From Frankiaceae bacterium (GTDB taxonomy: Bacteria; Actinomycetota; Actinomycetes; JADGOU01), in NCBI GenBank assembly GCA_017882835.1, contig JADGOU010000093.1, positions 1-9,342 of the forward strand: DNA of 9,342 nucleotides. Reading direction: 5' to 3'. Positions 1 to 6,904 of this stretch are shown here, in pieces; position 1 is the first letter of the stretch; each line of letters begins with the position of its first letter. The notes below the pieces were generated by a model. It searched no databases and was not told the origin of the DNA. It saw only the letters and a program-made list of their open reading frames with translations. Made by a program: the position numbers and the translations under genes.

Positions 1-384
1 ACCGCAGCCGGCGCACACCTCCGGCCGGTGGCGGACCCGCTCGGCCGGCGTCGCCACCTGGCCCAGCGTCGCCCCCGGGTGCCCCGGCTGACCGCCGGGC
101 TGGCGGTCGGTGCGCTCCCGCCGCGACCGCGGCGCCGGCTTGGCGTAGCCCTCGCTCGACGGCGGCCGATGCGAGTTGCGCGGGTTCTGGTCCACCCGCC
201 GGCGCAGCTTGGCGACCTCCTCGCTCAGCAGCCGGTTGCGCTCGCGCAGCGCCGCGTTCTCCGCCGCGCGCCGCTGGTCGCGTTCGACCAGCGCCTCGGT
301 GCGCTCACCGAGCAGCTGGCAGGTCAATCGCAGCTCCGCGTTCTGGGCGCGCAACTCCGCCAGCTCGGCGCGCAGCCGAAACAT
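1..384 (-). CDS. IS66-family transposase, N-terminal part (cut by window edge)
   Basis: DDE-type transposase of an IS66-like insertion sequence; only the first 128 residues lie in the window and the frame is still open at base 1. Residues 1-66 form a leucine-rich, heptad-like coiled coil (repeated LRAEL, LRAQN, LRERN, LRRRV), as in the IS66 leucine-zipper domain. Residues 67-84 carry the family hallmark, here NPRNSHRPPSSEGYAKP, against the usual NSxNSSxPPSSDG. Then follow a basic stretch, RQPGGQPGHPGATL (94-107), and the start of the IS66 zinc-finger domain (C124, C127). The catalytic domain is outside the window. ATG at 384 is chosen as start; an in-frame GTG at 435 is possible, and an in-frame TGA lies further upstream. 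No clear ribosome binding site is visible. Family assignment is from recognised motifs, not a search. Confidence 0.9.
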   Translation of the reverse strand, partial: MFRLRAELAELRAQNAELRLTCQLLGERTEALVERDQRRAAENAALRERNRLLSEEVAKLRRRVDQNPRNSHRPPSSEGYAKPAPRSRRERTDRQPGGQPGHPGATLGQVATPAERVRHRPEVCAGCG

Positions 385-534
385 CGGAGCTTGCTTGCGC
401 CAACGTCGGCCGCCAAGGGGGAAGTCGCGGTCCACACCGATCGCTGGTGCGACCGAGGACCACCACTGTGGCGATCAACCGTCACGGATCAAGGTAACAC
501 GCCGTCAGGGCTGAAGAACCAGGTGAGCAGTTAC
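1..534 (-). mobile_element. IS66-like insertion sequence, transposase-proximal end
   Basis: This contains the transposase start and about 150 bp of leader. The proposed outer end is at 534, where the minus strand begins GTAACTGCTCACC (522-534). IS66-family elements commonly have GTAA-type ends and make 8-bp target duplications, so 535-542 (TCGGCGTG) would be one duplication copy. The other end lies outside the window, so neither the terminal repeat nor the duplication can be confirmed here. No tnpA or tnpB accessory ORF is seen between 384 and 534, which suggests the single-gene (tnpC-only) type. Confidence 0.6.
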
Positions 535-748
535 TCGGCGTGAAGCCGTTCCGCAAGCCGAACCATCTACCGAACAAGGCCCCACCACCGAGCTTGCGCT
601 GACGTTGCGGGACGCCGAGGTGCCCGGATACCCTGCCCGCGATAATGCCCGGTGAAGGCGCGACAACTGCTACACCGGAAAATAGCCAAGTTCGCTCGCC
701 TGCTACCGCGACCCCCATTGAGCGACAGCCTGCTGCGCGGGTGACGGA
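535..748. other. Gene-free spacer next to the IS end
   Basis: I see no convincing gene here on either strand. The sequence is noticeably richer in A/T than the rest of the window and shows no codon-position bias. The only open frame of any length (minus strand, 482-718) crosses the proposed IS end and has no ribosome binding site or recognisable motif. It is probably flanking non-coding DNA or decayed sequence left by rearrangement upstream of priA. Confidence 0.5.
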
Positions 749-768
749 ACTCTAAACGACTCTAAACG
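749..768. repeat. Tandem 10-bp direct repeat
   Basis: ACTCTAAACG occurs twice head to tail (749-758 and 759-768). The second copy runs into the left arm of the adjoining palindrome. Read on the minus strand, the repeat gives two T-rich stretches (CGTTTAGAGT) just after the palindrome. Confidence 0.85.
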
Positions 769-810
769 GCGTAGGCACGTAGATACGTAACTACGTGCCT
801 ACGCCGTTTA
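763..810. terminator. 48-bp near-perfect palindrome, possible bidirectional terminator
   Basis: The arms 763-782 and 791-810 are perfect 20-bp reverse complements. The 8-nt centre (783-790) is itself palindromic apart from one A/A mismatch, so 23 of 24 base pairs of the whole dyad match. The left arm begins TAAACGGCG and the right arm ends CGCCGTTTA, so each strand has a short A/T-rich flank outside a GC-rich stem. It lies 34 nt past the stop of the small minus-strand ORF ending at 845, where a terminator would be expected. The T-tracts are short, so a recombination site or protein-binding dyad is an alternative. Confidence 0.5.
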
Positions 811-844
811 ACTTGGGTCGAGGTATACGGGGGTCTACGCGGCG

Positions 845-1150
845 TCAGCGGCCGAAGCTGGGTCCGTCACGGCCGGCGTCGTGGCCGTAGTCGGGGGTGT
901 CGTGGTCGTGGCTGCGCAGGCGCTGCAGGGACTCGTCCGCGGCGCGAGCGGCGAGGACGGCGGCCCGGTTCGCGGCCGTCTGCTGCGCGAGCTCGCGGTC
1001 GGTGCGCCAACTGTCGTGAGCGACCCGGCGGCAGCCTGCCGCCGTACTGTGCGCCGGTGCACTTCGACCGCCGCCGCGGGTGGCGACTTCCCGTCGGCGG
1101 GGTCTGGTAGCAAGGCCGCGTGGCCCGTCCCGCCGACACCCCGGCACCAA
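845..1150 (-). CDS. Small hypothetical protein or 3' remnant of a gene
   Basis: I do not recognise this protein. The C-terminal 60 or so codons (about 1022 down to 848) look coding: nearly all end in G or C while second positions are about half A/T. They encode a helical, alanine-rich segment (TDRELAQQTAANRAAVLAAR) followed by a hydrophilic tail rich in Asp and His that ends DGPSFGR. The stop is TGA at 845-847. The N-terminal part lacks this bias and offers only TTG at 1150 or GTG at 1147, both of which would overlap the start of priA antisense, with no ribosome binding site. So either the 5' end is wrong or lost, or this is a decayed gene. A palindrome suited to terminate it lies 34 nt downstream. 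Confidence 0.4.
   Translation of the reverse strand: MVPGCRRDGPRGLATRPRRREVATRGGGRSAPAHSTAAGCRRVAHDSWRTDRELAQQTAANRAAVLAARAADESLQRLRSHDHDTPDYGHDAGRDGPSFGR
1026..1044. other. GC-rich hairpin upstream of priA
   Basis: CGGCGGCA (1026-1033) and TGCCGCCG (1037-1044) form an 8-bp perfect stem with a 3-nt loop, 75 nt before the GTG start of priA. No T-tract follows. It could be an attenuator-like structure in the priA leader, or a chance feature of the minus-strand ORF it falls in. Confidence 0.3.
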
Positions 1151-3138
1151 TGAATCCCGTCGCCCGGGTGGCCGTTGACGTACCGCTGGCGCATCTGGAC
1201 CGACCGTTCGACTATCTGGTGCCCGAGCGGCTCGCGGCCCAGGCCGTGCCCGGGTGTCGGGTGCGCGTTCGCTTCAATGGCCTGCTGGTCAATGGCTTTG
1301 TGCTGGCGCGGGCCGCGGCCAGCGAGTTCGCCGGCGGATTGCAGCCGCTGACCCGGGTGGTTTCCGCGGAGCCGGTGCTCTCGGCCGAGGTGGCCGGTTT
1401 GGCCCGAGCGGTGGCTGACCGATACGCCGGCACGCTGGCCGACGTGCTGCGGTTGGCGGTGCCGCCGCGCCGCGCCGCGGTGGAGCGGGAACCGCTTGTT
1501 CCGCCCGGCGTGCCGCCGTCGGATCGGCTGTCAGCCGGGACCTGGCAGCGGTACGTCGGTGGGCCGGCGTTTCTGGCCGGTGTCACGCAGGGCCGATCCG
1601 TGCGTGCGGTGTGGACGGCAGTGCCTGGAGACACCTGGTGCGTCGAGATCGCCGCCACGGTCGCGGCCTGCCTCGCCGGCGGGCGCGGGGCGCTGGTCGT
1701 TGTGCCGGATGCTCGAGACGTGGCCCGGGTGGATGCCGCGCTCGGCGCCGCGCTGGGGCCCGGTCGACACGTCGCGCTGACCGCCGACCTCGGACCCGCC
1801 AAGCGCTACCGGCGGTGGCTGGCGGTTCGCCGGGGGGTGGTGTCGGCAGTGGTCGGCACCCGGGCGTCCATGTTCGCGCCGGTCGGCAACCTTGGGCTGG
1901 TGGTGGTGTGGGACGACGGTGACGACCTGCACGCCGAGCCGCAGGCGCCGTACCCACACGTCCGCGACGTGCTGGTGCTGCGGGCGCACCGCATCGGTGC
2001 CGGCGCGCTGGTCGGTGGGTTCGCTCGGACAGCGGAGGGGGAGGCGCTGCTGGCGTCCGGGTGGGCCAAGGCGTTGGCGGCGCCGCGGGACGTCGTGCGA
2101 TCAGCGGCGCCGCGGGTAGCCGTCGCCACTGACGACGCGGTCCTGCAGTCGGATCCGGCCGCTCGGGCCGCCCGACTGCCCTCGCCGGCAATCCAGACGG
2201 CTCGGCAGGCCTTGGCGGCCGACGCCCCGGTGCTGGTGCAGGTGCCCCGCCGCGGGTACGTCCCGGTGCTCGCGTGCGCCGACTGCCGGGCGTCGGCTCG
2301 GTGCGTGACCTGCGCCGGGCCACTCGGTCTGGCCGCCGGCGGCCCGGACGCCGTGCCCGGCTGCCGCTGGTGCGGCCAGCAGGCAACCGGCTGGCGGTGC
2401 GTGCACTGCGACAGCGACCGACTGCGCGCGGTCGTGGTCGGCGTGCGGCGGACCGCCGAGGAGATCGGCCGCGCTTTCCCGGACGTGCCGGTCGTCACCT
2501 CCGGCCGGGATGGCGTTCTGGCCGCGGTGCCTGGGCAGTCGGCGTTGGTCGTCTGCACGCCGGGCGCCGAGCCGGTCGCCGCCGGCGGGTACGGCGCGGT
2601 GCTACTGCTCGACGGCTGGGCGCTGCTCGCCCGGCCGGACTTGCGGGCGGCCGAGGAGGCGTTGCGCTGCTGGTTCGCCGCCGCGGCGCTGGCCAGGTCC
2701 GGGACGGCGGGCGGGCGGGTCGTGATCATGGCAACTGCGGGGGTGCCGGCCGTGGAGGCGTTGGTGCGGTGGGACCCCGGTTGGGCGGCTGGGCGAGAAC
2801 TGCGGGATCGGGCCGAGCTGCGGTTCCCCCCGGCGGTGCGAATGGCCAGCCTCACCGGGACACCGGCCGGCGTCGCCGAACTGCTAGCGGGCGCCGAGCT
2901 GCCGGCCAGCGCCGAGTTGCTGGGGCCGGTTGCCGTGGTTACGTCGCCGCCCGGACCTGGGCCGCCGCCGGGTGCGGAGCCGGTCGCCGAGCGGATGCTG
3001 GTGCGGGTGTCGCGCGCGGACGGTCCGGCGCTCGCAGCCGCGCTCAAGGCGGCCAGCGCGGCCCACGCCGCTCGCGGAAGCGCGTTCTCCGCGGCCGCGC
3101 GCGCTGGGGTGCGGCTTGATCCGATCGAGGTCGGCTGA
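1120..3138 (+). CDS. priA: Primosomal protein N' (PriA), actinobacterial helicase-defective type
   Basis: PriA recognises stalled or repaired replication forks and helps reload the replicative helicase. The N-terminal DNA-binding region starts VARVAVDVPLAHLDRPFDYLVPE (residues 14-36), typical of the family. Four CxxC pairs that bind two zinc ions are intact: C386/C389, C395/C398, C415/C418 and C427/C430. The ATPase motifs are degenerate. The Walker A region reads AVPGDTWCVEIAAT (167-180) with no GKT, and the DEAD/H box is replaced by WDDGDD (264-269). The late helicase motifs are also absent. This loss is known in actinobacterial PriA, so the protein probably acts structurally rather than as a helicase. 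At 672 aa it is of normal length. GTG at 1120 has AAGG close upstream; ATG at 1150 is an equally good start and removes ten residues. An in-frame TAG lies just upstream of 1120. Confidence 0.93.
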   Translation: MARPADTPAPMNPVARVAVDVPLAHLDRPFDYLVPERLAAQAVPGCRVRVRFNGLLVNGFVLARAAASEFAGGLQPLTRVVSAEPVLSAEVAGLARAVADRYAGTLADVLRLAVPPRRAAVEREPLVPPGVPPSDRLSAGTWQRYVGGPAFLAGVTQGRSVRAVWTAVPGDTWCVEIAATVAACLAGGRGALVVVPDARDVARVDAALGAALGPGRHVALTADLGPAKRYRRWLAVRRGVVSAVVGTRASMFAPVGNLGLVVVWDDGDDLHAEPQAPYPHVRDVLVLRAHRIGAGALVGGFARTAEGEALLASGWAKALAAPRDVVRSAAPRVAVATDDAVLQSDPAARAARLPSPAIQTARQALAADAPVLVQVPRRGYVPVLACADCRASARCVTCAGPLGLAAGGPDAVPGCRWCGQQATGWRCVHCDSDRLRAVVVGVRRTAEEIGRAFPDVPVVTSGRDGVLAAVPGQSALVVCTPGAEPVAAGGYGAVLLLDGWALLARPDLRAAEEALRCWFAAAALARSGTAGGRVVIMATAGVPAVEALVRWDPGWAAGRELRDRAELRFPPAVRMASLTGTPAGVAELLAGAELPASAELLGPVAVVTSPPGPGPPPGAEPVAERMLVRVSRADGPALAAALKAASAAHAARGSAFSAAARAGVRLDPIEVG

Positions 3139-3151
3139 CCGCAGCCGGGTC

Positions 3152-3177
3152 CCGCCGAGCTCGGCCGACCTCGGCGG
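3152..3177 (+). terminator. Hairpin after priA
   Basis: CCGCCGAG (3152-3159) and CTCGGCGG (3170-3177) are perfect 8-bp arms around a 10-nt loop, starting 14 nt after the priA stop. No T-run follows, so this would be a tail-less terminator at best. It could separate priA transcription from the def-fmt-rsmB cluster. Confidence 0.35.
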
Positions 3178-3193
3178 CTGGCCCGTCGGCCGG

Positions 3194-3199
3194 TATCCT
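3194..3199 (+). promoter_or_regulatory. Possible -10 box for def
   Basis: TATCCT fits the actinobacterial TAnnnT -10 pattern and lies about 45 nt before the def start, downstream of the hairpin that may end priA transcription. No -35 box is recognisable at the expected distance, so the call is weak. Confidence 0.25.
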
Positions 3200-3243
3200 G
3201 GGCCGACATCGCCGCTCACCGTCGTACCCGGGAGTCCGTTCGC

Positions 3244-3792
3244 GTGGCCGTCCAGCCGATCCGCCTCTTCGGTGACCCGGTGCTGCGCACGCCCACGGAG
3301 CAGGTGACGACCTTTGACAAAGAGCTCCGCAAGCTGGTCAAGGACCTCACCGACACCATGATCGACGCGCCGGGGTCGGGGCTGGCCGCGCCGCAGGTGG
3401 GCGTCAGCCTGCGGGTCTTCACCTACGACGTCGGCGACGTCATCGGACACCTGGTGAACCCGGTCATCGGCCCGGTCAGCGAGGCGGAGCTCGACGGGGA
3501 CGAGGGCTGCCTGTCCATCCCGGGGCTGGCCTTCCCACTCAAGCGGCACGAGCGGGTGGTGGCCGCCGGCCAGAACATGCACGGCGACCCGGTGGTGATC
3601 GAGGGCAGCGCGCTGCTGGCCCGCTGCATCGAGCACGAGGTCGACCACCTCGACGGCATCCTGTTCGTCGACCGGCTGGACCGGGACACCCGCAAGGCCG
3701 CGATGAAGGCGATCCGCGAGGCGGCGTGGTCGGGGGAGCCGGTGCCCCGGGTGCGGGTTTCGCCGCACCCGCTGTTCGGCTCCACCCGCTAG
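3244..3792 (+). CDS. def: Peptide deformylase
   Basis: A cytosolic metalloenzyme that removes the formyl group from the N-terminal methionine of nascent proteins. All three family motifs are present: GSGLAAPQ at residues 44-51, EGCLS at 87-91 with metal ligand C89, and HEVDH at 131-135 with H131 and H135 as metal ligands and E132 as catalytic base. At 182 aa it has the usual length. The GTG start is supported by GGAG at 3231-3234, nine bases upstream. The stop is followed after three bases by fmt, whose product adds the formyl group that Def removes; this pairing is conserved in bacteria. The C-terminal extension after the HExxH helix (about residues 147-182) is basic and ends HPLFGSTR. Confidence 0.97.
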   Translation: MAVQPIRLFGDPVLRTPTEQVTTFDKELRKLVKDLTDTMIDAPGSGLAAPQVGVSLRVFTYDVGDVIGHLVNPVIGPVSEAELDGDEGCLSIPGLAFPLKRHERVVAAGQNMHGDPVVIEGSALLARCIEHEVDHLDGILFVDRLDRDTRKAAMKAIREAAWSGEPVPRVRVSPHPLFGSTR

Positions 3793-3795
3793 CGC

Positions 3796-4722
3796 GTGCG
3801 CCTGGTCTTCGCCGGTACGCCGCAGGTCGCGCTGCCGGCGCTGCGGGCGCTGCTGGACTCGTCGCGGCACGAGGTCGTTGCCGTGCTGACCCGGCCGGAC
3901 GCGCCCGCCGGCCGCGGCCGCCGGGTGACGGCGAGCCCGGTGGCCGAGCTAGCGGCGGCCGCGGGGGTGGAGCGCTTGCAGCCGGCTCGGCCCGCCGAGC
4001 CCGCCTTCCTCGACCGGCTCCGCGAGCTGGCCCCGGACTGCTGCCCGGTGGTCGCTTACGGCGCGCTGCTGCCGCGGGCCGCCCTCGACGTCCCGCGGCA
4101 CGGCTGGGTCAACCTGCACTTCTCGCTGCTGCCCGCCTGGCGCGGGGCCGCGCCGGTGCAGCACGCGATTCTGCACGGCGACGAGGTGACCGGCGCCTCG
4201 ACGTTCCGGATTGAGGAGGGGCTCGACACCGGCCCGGTGTACGGCGTGCTGACCGAGACCGTGCGTTCCACCGACACCGCCGGCGACCTGCTCGGCCGGC
4301 TCGCGGAGGCTGGCGCGCGGCTGCTCGTGGCCACCCTGGACGGCATCGAGGACGGCGAGTTGGTCGCGATGCCGCAACCAGCCGACGGGGTGTCGCTGGC
4401 GCCCAAGTTGTCGACCGCCGACGTCCGAGTGGACTGGAGCCAGCCGGCGATGGCGGTCGACCGGCTGCTCCGGGCGGCCACGCCGGCGCCTGGGGCGTGG
4501 ACGACCTTTCGGGACCGGCGGCTCAAGCTCGGACCGGCGCGCCCGGCCGCGGGCGAGTTGAGTTCGGGACAGTTGGAGGTGCGTGGCCACGACGGGGTCG
4601 TGGTCGGGACCGGCCGGGGCGTCGTAACCCTCGGCGACGTCCAGCCGGAGGGCAAGGGCGCCATGCCGGCGCTGGACTGGGCGCGCGGCGTACGCCTGGG
4701 CGCCGACGACCGGCTGGGGTGA
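3796..4722 (+). CDS. fmt: Methionyl-tRNA formyltransferase
   Basis: Transfers the formyl group from 10-formyltetrahydrofolate to initiator Met-tRNA, allowing translation initiation with formyl-methionine. The N-terminal Rossmann-like domain begins RLVFAGTPQVALPAL. The catalytic triad is visible as N106 and H108 in VNLHFSLLPAWRGAAPVQ (105-122) and D144 in EEGLDTGPVY (140-149). The C-terminal OB-like tRNA-binding domain follows from about residue 205 (LAPKLSTADVRVDW) and closes with VQPEGKGAMPALDWARG. At 308 aa it is full length. It begins three bases after the def stop, with no strong ribosome binding site of its own, so translational coupling to def is likely. Confidence 0.97.
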   Translation: MRLVFAGTPQVALPALRALLDSSRHEVVAVLTRPDAPAGRGRRVTASPVAELAAAAGVERLQPARPAEPAFLDRLRELAPDCCPVVAYGALLPRAALDVPRHGWVNLHFSLLPAWRGAAPVQHAILHGDEVTGASTFRIEEGLDTGPVYGVLTETVRSTDTAGDLLGRLAEAGARLLVATLDGIEDGELVAMPQPADGVSLAPKLSTADVRVDWSQPAMAVDRLLRAATPAPGAWTTFRDRRLKLGPARPAAGELSSGQLEVRGHDGVVVGTGRGVVTLGDVQPEGKGAMPALDWARGVRLGADDRLG

Positions 4723-4723
4723 C

Positions 4724-6157
4724 GTGGCTGGCTCTGGTCGGCGCCGTCCGACCCGCGTCACCACGCCTGTCCGCCGCCCGACCCCGCCCGACCCCGCCCG
4801 GCTGGCGGCGTACGACGTGCTGCGCGCCGTCGACACCCGGGACGCCTACGCCAACCTGGTGCTGCCGGGGTTGCTGCGGCAGCGGCGGCTGGACGCCCGC
4901 GACGCGGCGCTCGCCACCGAGCTGGCCTACGGGACGCTGCGCGCGACCGGCACGCTGGACGCGGTACTCGCCCGCTGCGCCAGCCGCCCGGTGGCCGAGA
5001 TCGACCCGCCGGTGCGAGACCTGCTCCGCCTGGGCGCCTACCAGCTGCTGCGCACCCGCGTCCCGGCGCACGCCGCGGTCTCAACCACGGTGGCGCTCAC
5101 CCGCGCGGTGGCGTCCGGCGGGGCTGCCGGCTTCACCAACGCGGTGCTGCGGCGCGTTTCCGAACGGTCGCAGGCGGAGTGGGTGGCCGAGATCGCGCCG
5201 CCGTTCGACGAGGATGCGGCCGGGCATCTGGCGCTGGCAGAAGACCACCCGCGTTGGGTGGTCGGCGCCTTTCGGGACGCCCTCGGTGGCGACCTGGCGG
5301 AGACCGCCGCCGCGCTGGCCGCCGACAACGTCGCGCCGGCCGTCCACCTGGTCGCTCGACCCGGCTCCGTCTCCCGCGCGGAGCTGCTGGAGGTCACCGG
5401 CGGTCTCGGCAGTCCGGGACCGTGGTCGCCGTACGCCGTCCGGCTGGCCGGAGGCGACCCCGGGGCGCTGGCGGCGGTGCGCGCCGGCCGGGCCGGCGTG
5501 CAGGACGAGGGTAGCCAGCTCGCGGCGCTGGTGCTGGCGCGCGCGCCGCTCGGCGTTGGGTTGGATCGGGTGTGGCTGGACGCCTGTGCCGGTCCCGGTG
5601 GGAAGGCGGCGCTGTTGGCCGGGCTTGCCGCCGAGCGCGGCGCCGCCCTGCTGGCCGCGGACCGGGCGCCGCACCGGGCCCGACTGCTCGCCGGCGCGTT
5701 GGCGGTTGCCGCGTCCGGTCAGCCGGCGACGCGGGCTCTTGCGGTTGTTGCCGACGCCACCGTCCCGGCGTGGGCGGCCGGCTCGCTGGACCGGGTGCTC
5801 GTCGACGCCCCGTGTACCGGCCTGGGGGCGTTGCGGCGCCGGCCGGAGGCCCGCTGGCGGCGCCGGCCGGCCGACGTACCGGGACTGAGCGCGCTGCAGC
5901 GGGAGCTGCTGCGGCGTGCCGTGACGGCCGTGCGACCGGGCGGTGTCGTCGGCTACGTGGTGTGCTCACCGCACTTGGCCGAGACCCGCGCGGTGGTGGC
6001 CGACATCCGCCGCGAGTGCCCGGATGTCGAGCAGCTGGACGTGCGGCCGCTGCTGGCCGGCGTACCGGATCTGGGGGACGATCCCGCGGTGCAGCTGTGG
6101 CCGCACCGGCATGGCACGGATGCGATGTTTCTGGCGCTGCTGCGCCGGCGTTCCTGA
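4724..6157 (+). CDS. rsmB: 16S rRNA (cytosine-967-C5)-methyltransferase RsmB/Sun
   Basis: SAM-dependent methyltransferase making m5C at position 967 (E. coli numbering) of 16S rRNA. Residues about 25-150 form a NusB-like RNA-binding domain (RLAAYDVLRAVDTRDAYANL, then GAAGFTNAVLRRV). The catalytic domain has the SAM-binding motif LDACAGPGGK (285-294), motif IV DAPCTGLG (361-368) with C364, and motif VI VVCSP (412-416) with C414, the expected nucleophile. Both cysteines of the m5C mechanism are present. At 477 aa it is of usual actinobacterial length. The GTG start follows the fmt stop after one base (TGA-C-GTG), with GGGG just before, indicating coupling. A 10-bp tandem duplication (ACCCCGCCCG at 4781-4800) lies in the basic, proline-rich N-terminal tail, which is probably variable. 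Confidence 0.95.
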   Translation: MAGSGRRRPTRVTTPVRRPTPPDPARLAAYDVLRAVDTRDAYANLVLPGLLRQRRLDARDAALATELAYGTLRATGTLDAVLARCASRPVAEIDPPVRDLLRLGAYQLLRTRVPAHAAVSTTVALTRAVASGGAAGFTNAVLRRVSERSQAEWVAEIAPPFDEDAAGHLALAEDHPRWVVGAFRDALGGDLAETAAALAADNVAPAVHLVARPGSVSRAELLEVTGGLGSPGPWSPYAVRLAGGDPGALAAVRAGRAGVQDEGSQLAALVLARAPLGVGLDRVWLDACAGPGGKAALLAGLAAERGAALLAADRAPHRARLLAGALAVAASGQPATRALAVVADATVPAWAAGSLDRVLVDAPCTGLGALRRRPEARWRRRPADVPGLSALQRELLRRAVTAVRPGGVVGYVVCSPHLAETRAVVADIRRECPDVEQLDVRPLLAGVPDLGDDPAVQLWPHRHGTDAMFLALLRRRS

Positions 6158-6221
6158 GCGACGGTCCGCCGGCGTCGTGAGCGCGCTGCGCCGGCGGCGC
6201 AGTCGCGCGGCCCCCTCCGCA

Positions 6222-6283
6222 GATCGTGGTGCCGCCAGCGCACGCCGGTACGGCGTGTCGCGGGCCGTGGCTGCACCACGATC
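6222..6283. terminator. 62-nt nested hairpin between convergent rsmB and clp-like gene
   Basis: The outer arms GATCGTGGTGC (6222-6232) and GCACCACGATC (6273-6283) match perfectly over 11 bp. Inside, GCCA/TGGC (6234-6237 with 6268-6271), GCG/CGC (6238-6240 with 6259-6261) and CACGCCG/CGGCGTG (6241-6247 with 6251-6257, loop GTA) can stack into a rod of about 25 pairs with small bulges. It sits between two genes that converge, as a bidirectional terminator would. T-tracts are weak (TTT at 6285-6287), so it could instead be a dispersed repeat element. Confidence 0.5.
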
Positions 6284-6324
6284 GTTTGGGCGGCAAGAGT
6301 CGGCGATTGTCGCGACAGCAGGTG

Positions 6325-6903
6325 TCAGGCGGCTTGGTCCAGCGCTTGTATCGTCGCGCGGCGGAGGTCATCAGGCCGGAGCCCCGCATCGGTGATGACC
6401 TTGGCTGCCAGGCCGTCACCCTCGCGCAGGAGTCCGAGCAGGATGTGCTCGGTACCGATGTGGTCGTGGTGCAAGTGGATGGCCTCGCGCAGCGACAGCT
6501 CGAGGACCTTCTTCGCCCGGGTAGTGAACTTCGTCCGGCGCCCGGACCCACGCCGGCCTAGACCGCGGCGAGGGGGCGTGGGCGGCTGCAGTGCCTCCGG
6601 ACCGAACGACTCCTCGATCCGGTTCAGTACCTCGTCCACGTCTATCCCGATGTCCTGCAGGGCGCTGGCCTCCTCGTCGGTGAAGAACTTCGACGGTGGA
6701 CCGACCAGCCGCTCGACCTCCGCGCGCACCTGCCCCGCGGTCAGTCCAGCCTCGGTCAGCACCGTGCGGGCAATGCCGGCCTCGGCGGACAGCAATGCCA
6801 GCAACAGATGCTCGGTGCCGACATACGGCTGGTGCAGCTGCCGGGCTTCCTGCTGGGCCCGCATCACCACCGCGCGGGCCGGCTCGGTGAAGCGCTCGAA
6901 CAT
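6325..6903 (-). CDS. Stand-alone double Clp N-terminal repeat protein (ClpC2-like)
   Basis: This 192-aa protein has two Clp_N repeats and no AAA+ ATPase. The first spans about residues 7-67 (RAVVMRAQQEA..., YVGTEHLLLALL at 27-38). The second spans about 127-188 (FTTRAKKVLELSLREA, HIGTEHILLGLL at 148-159). Between them lie an acidic segment (75-104) and a basic proline/arginine/glycine linker (107-125). In ClpC the N-domain receives substrates and adaptors, so an isolated copy could bind ClpC partners, substrates or N-domain-directed small molecules; that role is inferred. ATG at 6903 has GGAGG six bases upstream, inside the last codons of the helix-turn-helix gene, which ends one base before this start. 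The two genes are surely co-transcribed and probably coupled. The reading frame stays open upstream as far as 7137, but the extra sequence is only the helix-turn-helix gene read in another frame. Confidence 0.9.
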   Translation of the reverse strand: MFERFTEPARAVVMRAQQEARQLHQPYVGTEHLLLALLSAEAGIARTVLTEAGLTAGQVRAEVERLVGPPSKFFTDEEASALQDIGIDVDEVLNRIEESFGPEALQPPTPPRRGLGRRGSGRRTKFTTRAKKVLELSLREAIHLHHDHIGTEHILLGLLREGDGLAAKVITDAGLRPDDLRRATIQALDQAA

Positions 6904-6904
6904 G

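Noticed and set aside
28..543. Plus-strand ORF of 171 aa at the left edge
   Set aside because: It is the shadow of the minus-strand IS66 transposase, whose motifs are recognisable in the opposite frame.
482..718. Minus-strand ORF of 78 aa
   Set aside because: It crosses the proposed IS end, has no ribosome binding site or motif, and lacks codon-position bias.
1806..3209. 467-aa minus-strand ORF opposite priA
   Set aside because: Ser/Thr/Ala/Arg-rich composition typical of antisense reading of high-GC coding DNA; priA in the other strand has clear family motifs.
2884..3870. 328-aa minus-strand ORF opposite priA, def and fmt
   Set aside because: Antisense to three recognised genes, Arg/Gly-rich, no motif.
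4497..5888. 463-aa plus-strand ORF overlapping fmt and rsmB
   Set aside because: Out-of-frame shadow of rsmB, with Arg/Pro/Trp-rich composition.
5394..6551. 385-aa minus-strand ORF over rsmB and the clp-like gene
   Set aside because: It overlaps two recognised genes and the intergenic hairpin, and has no motif.
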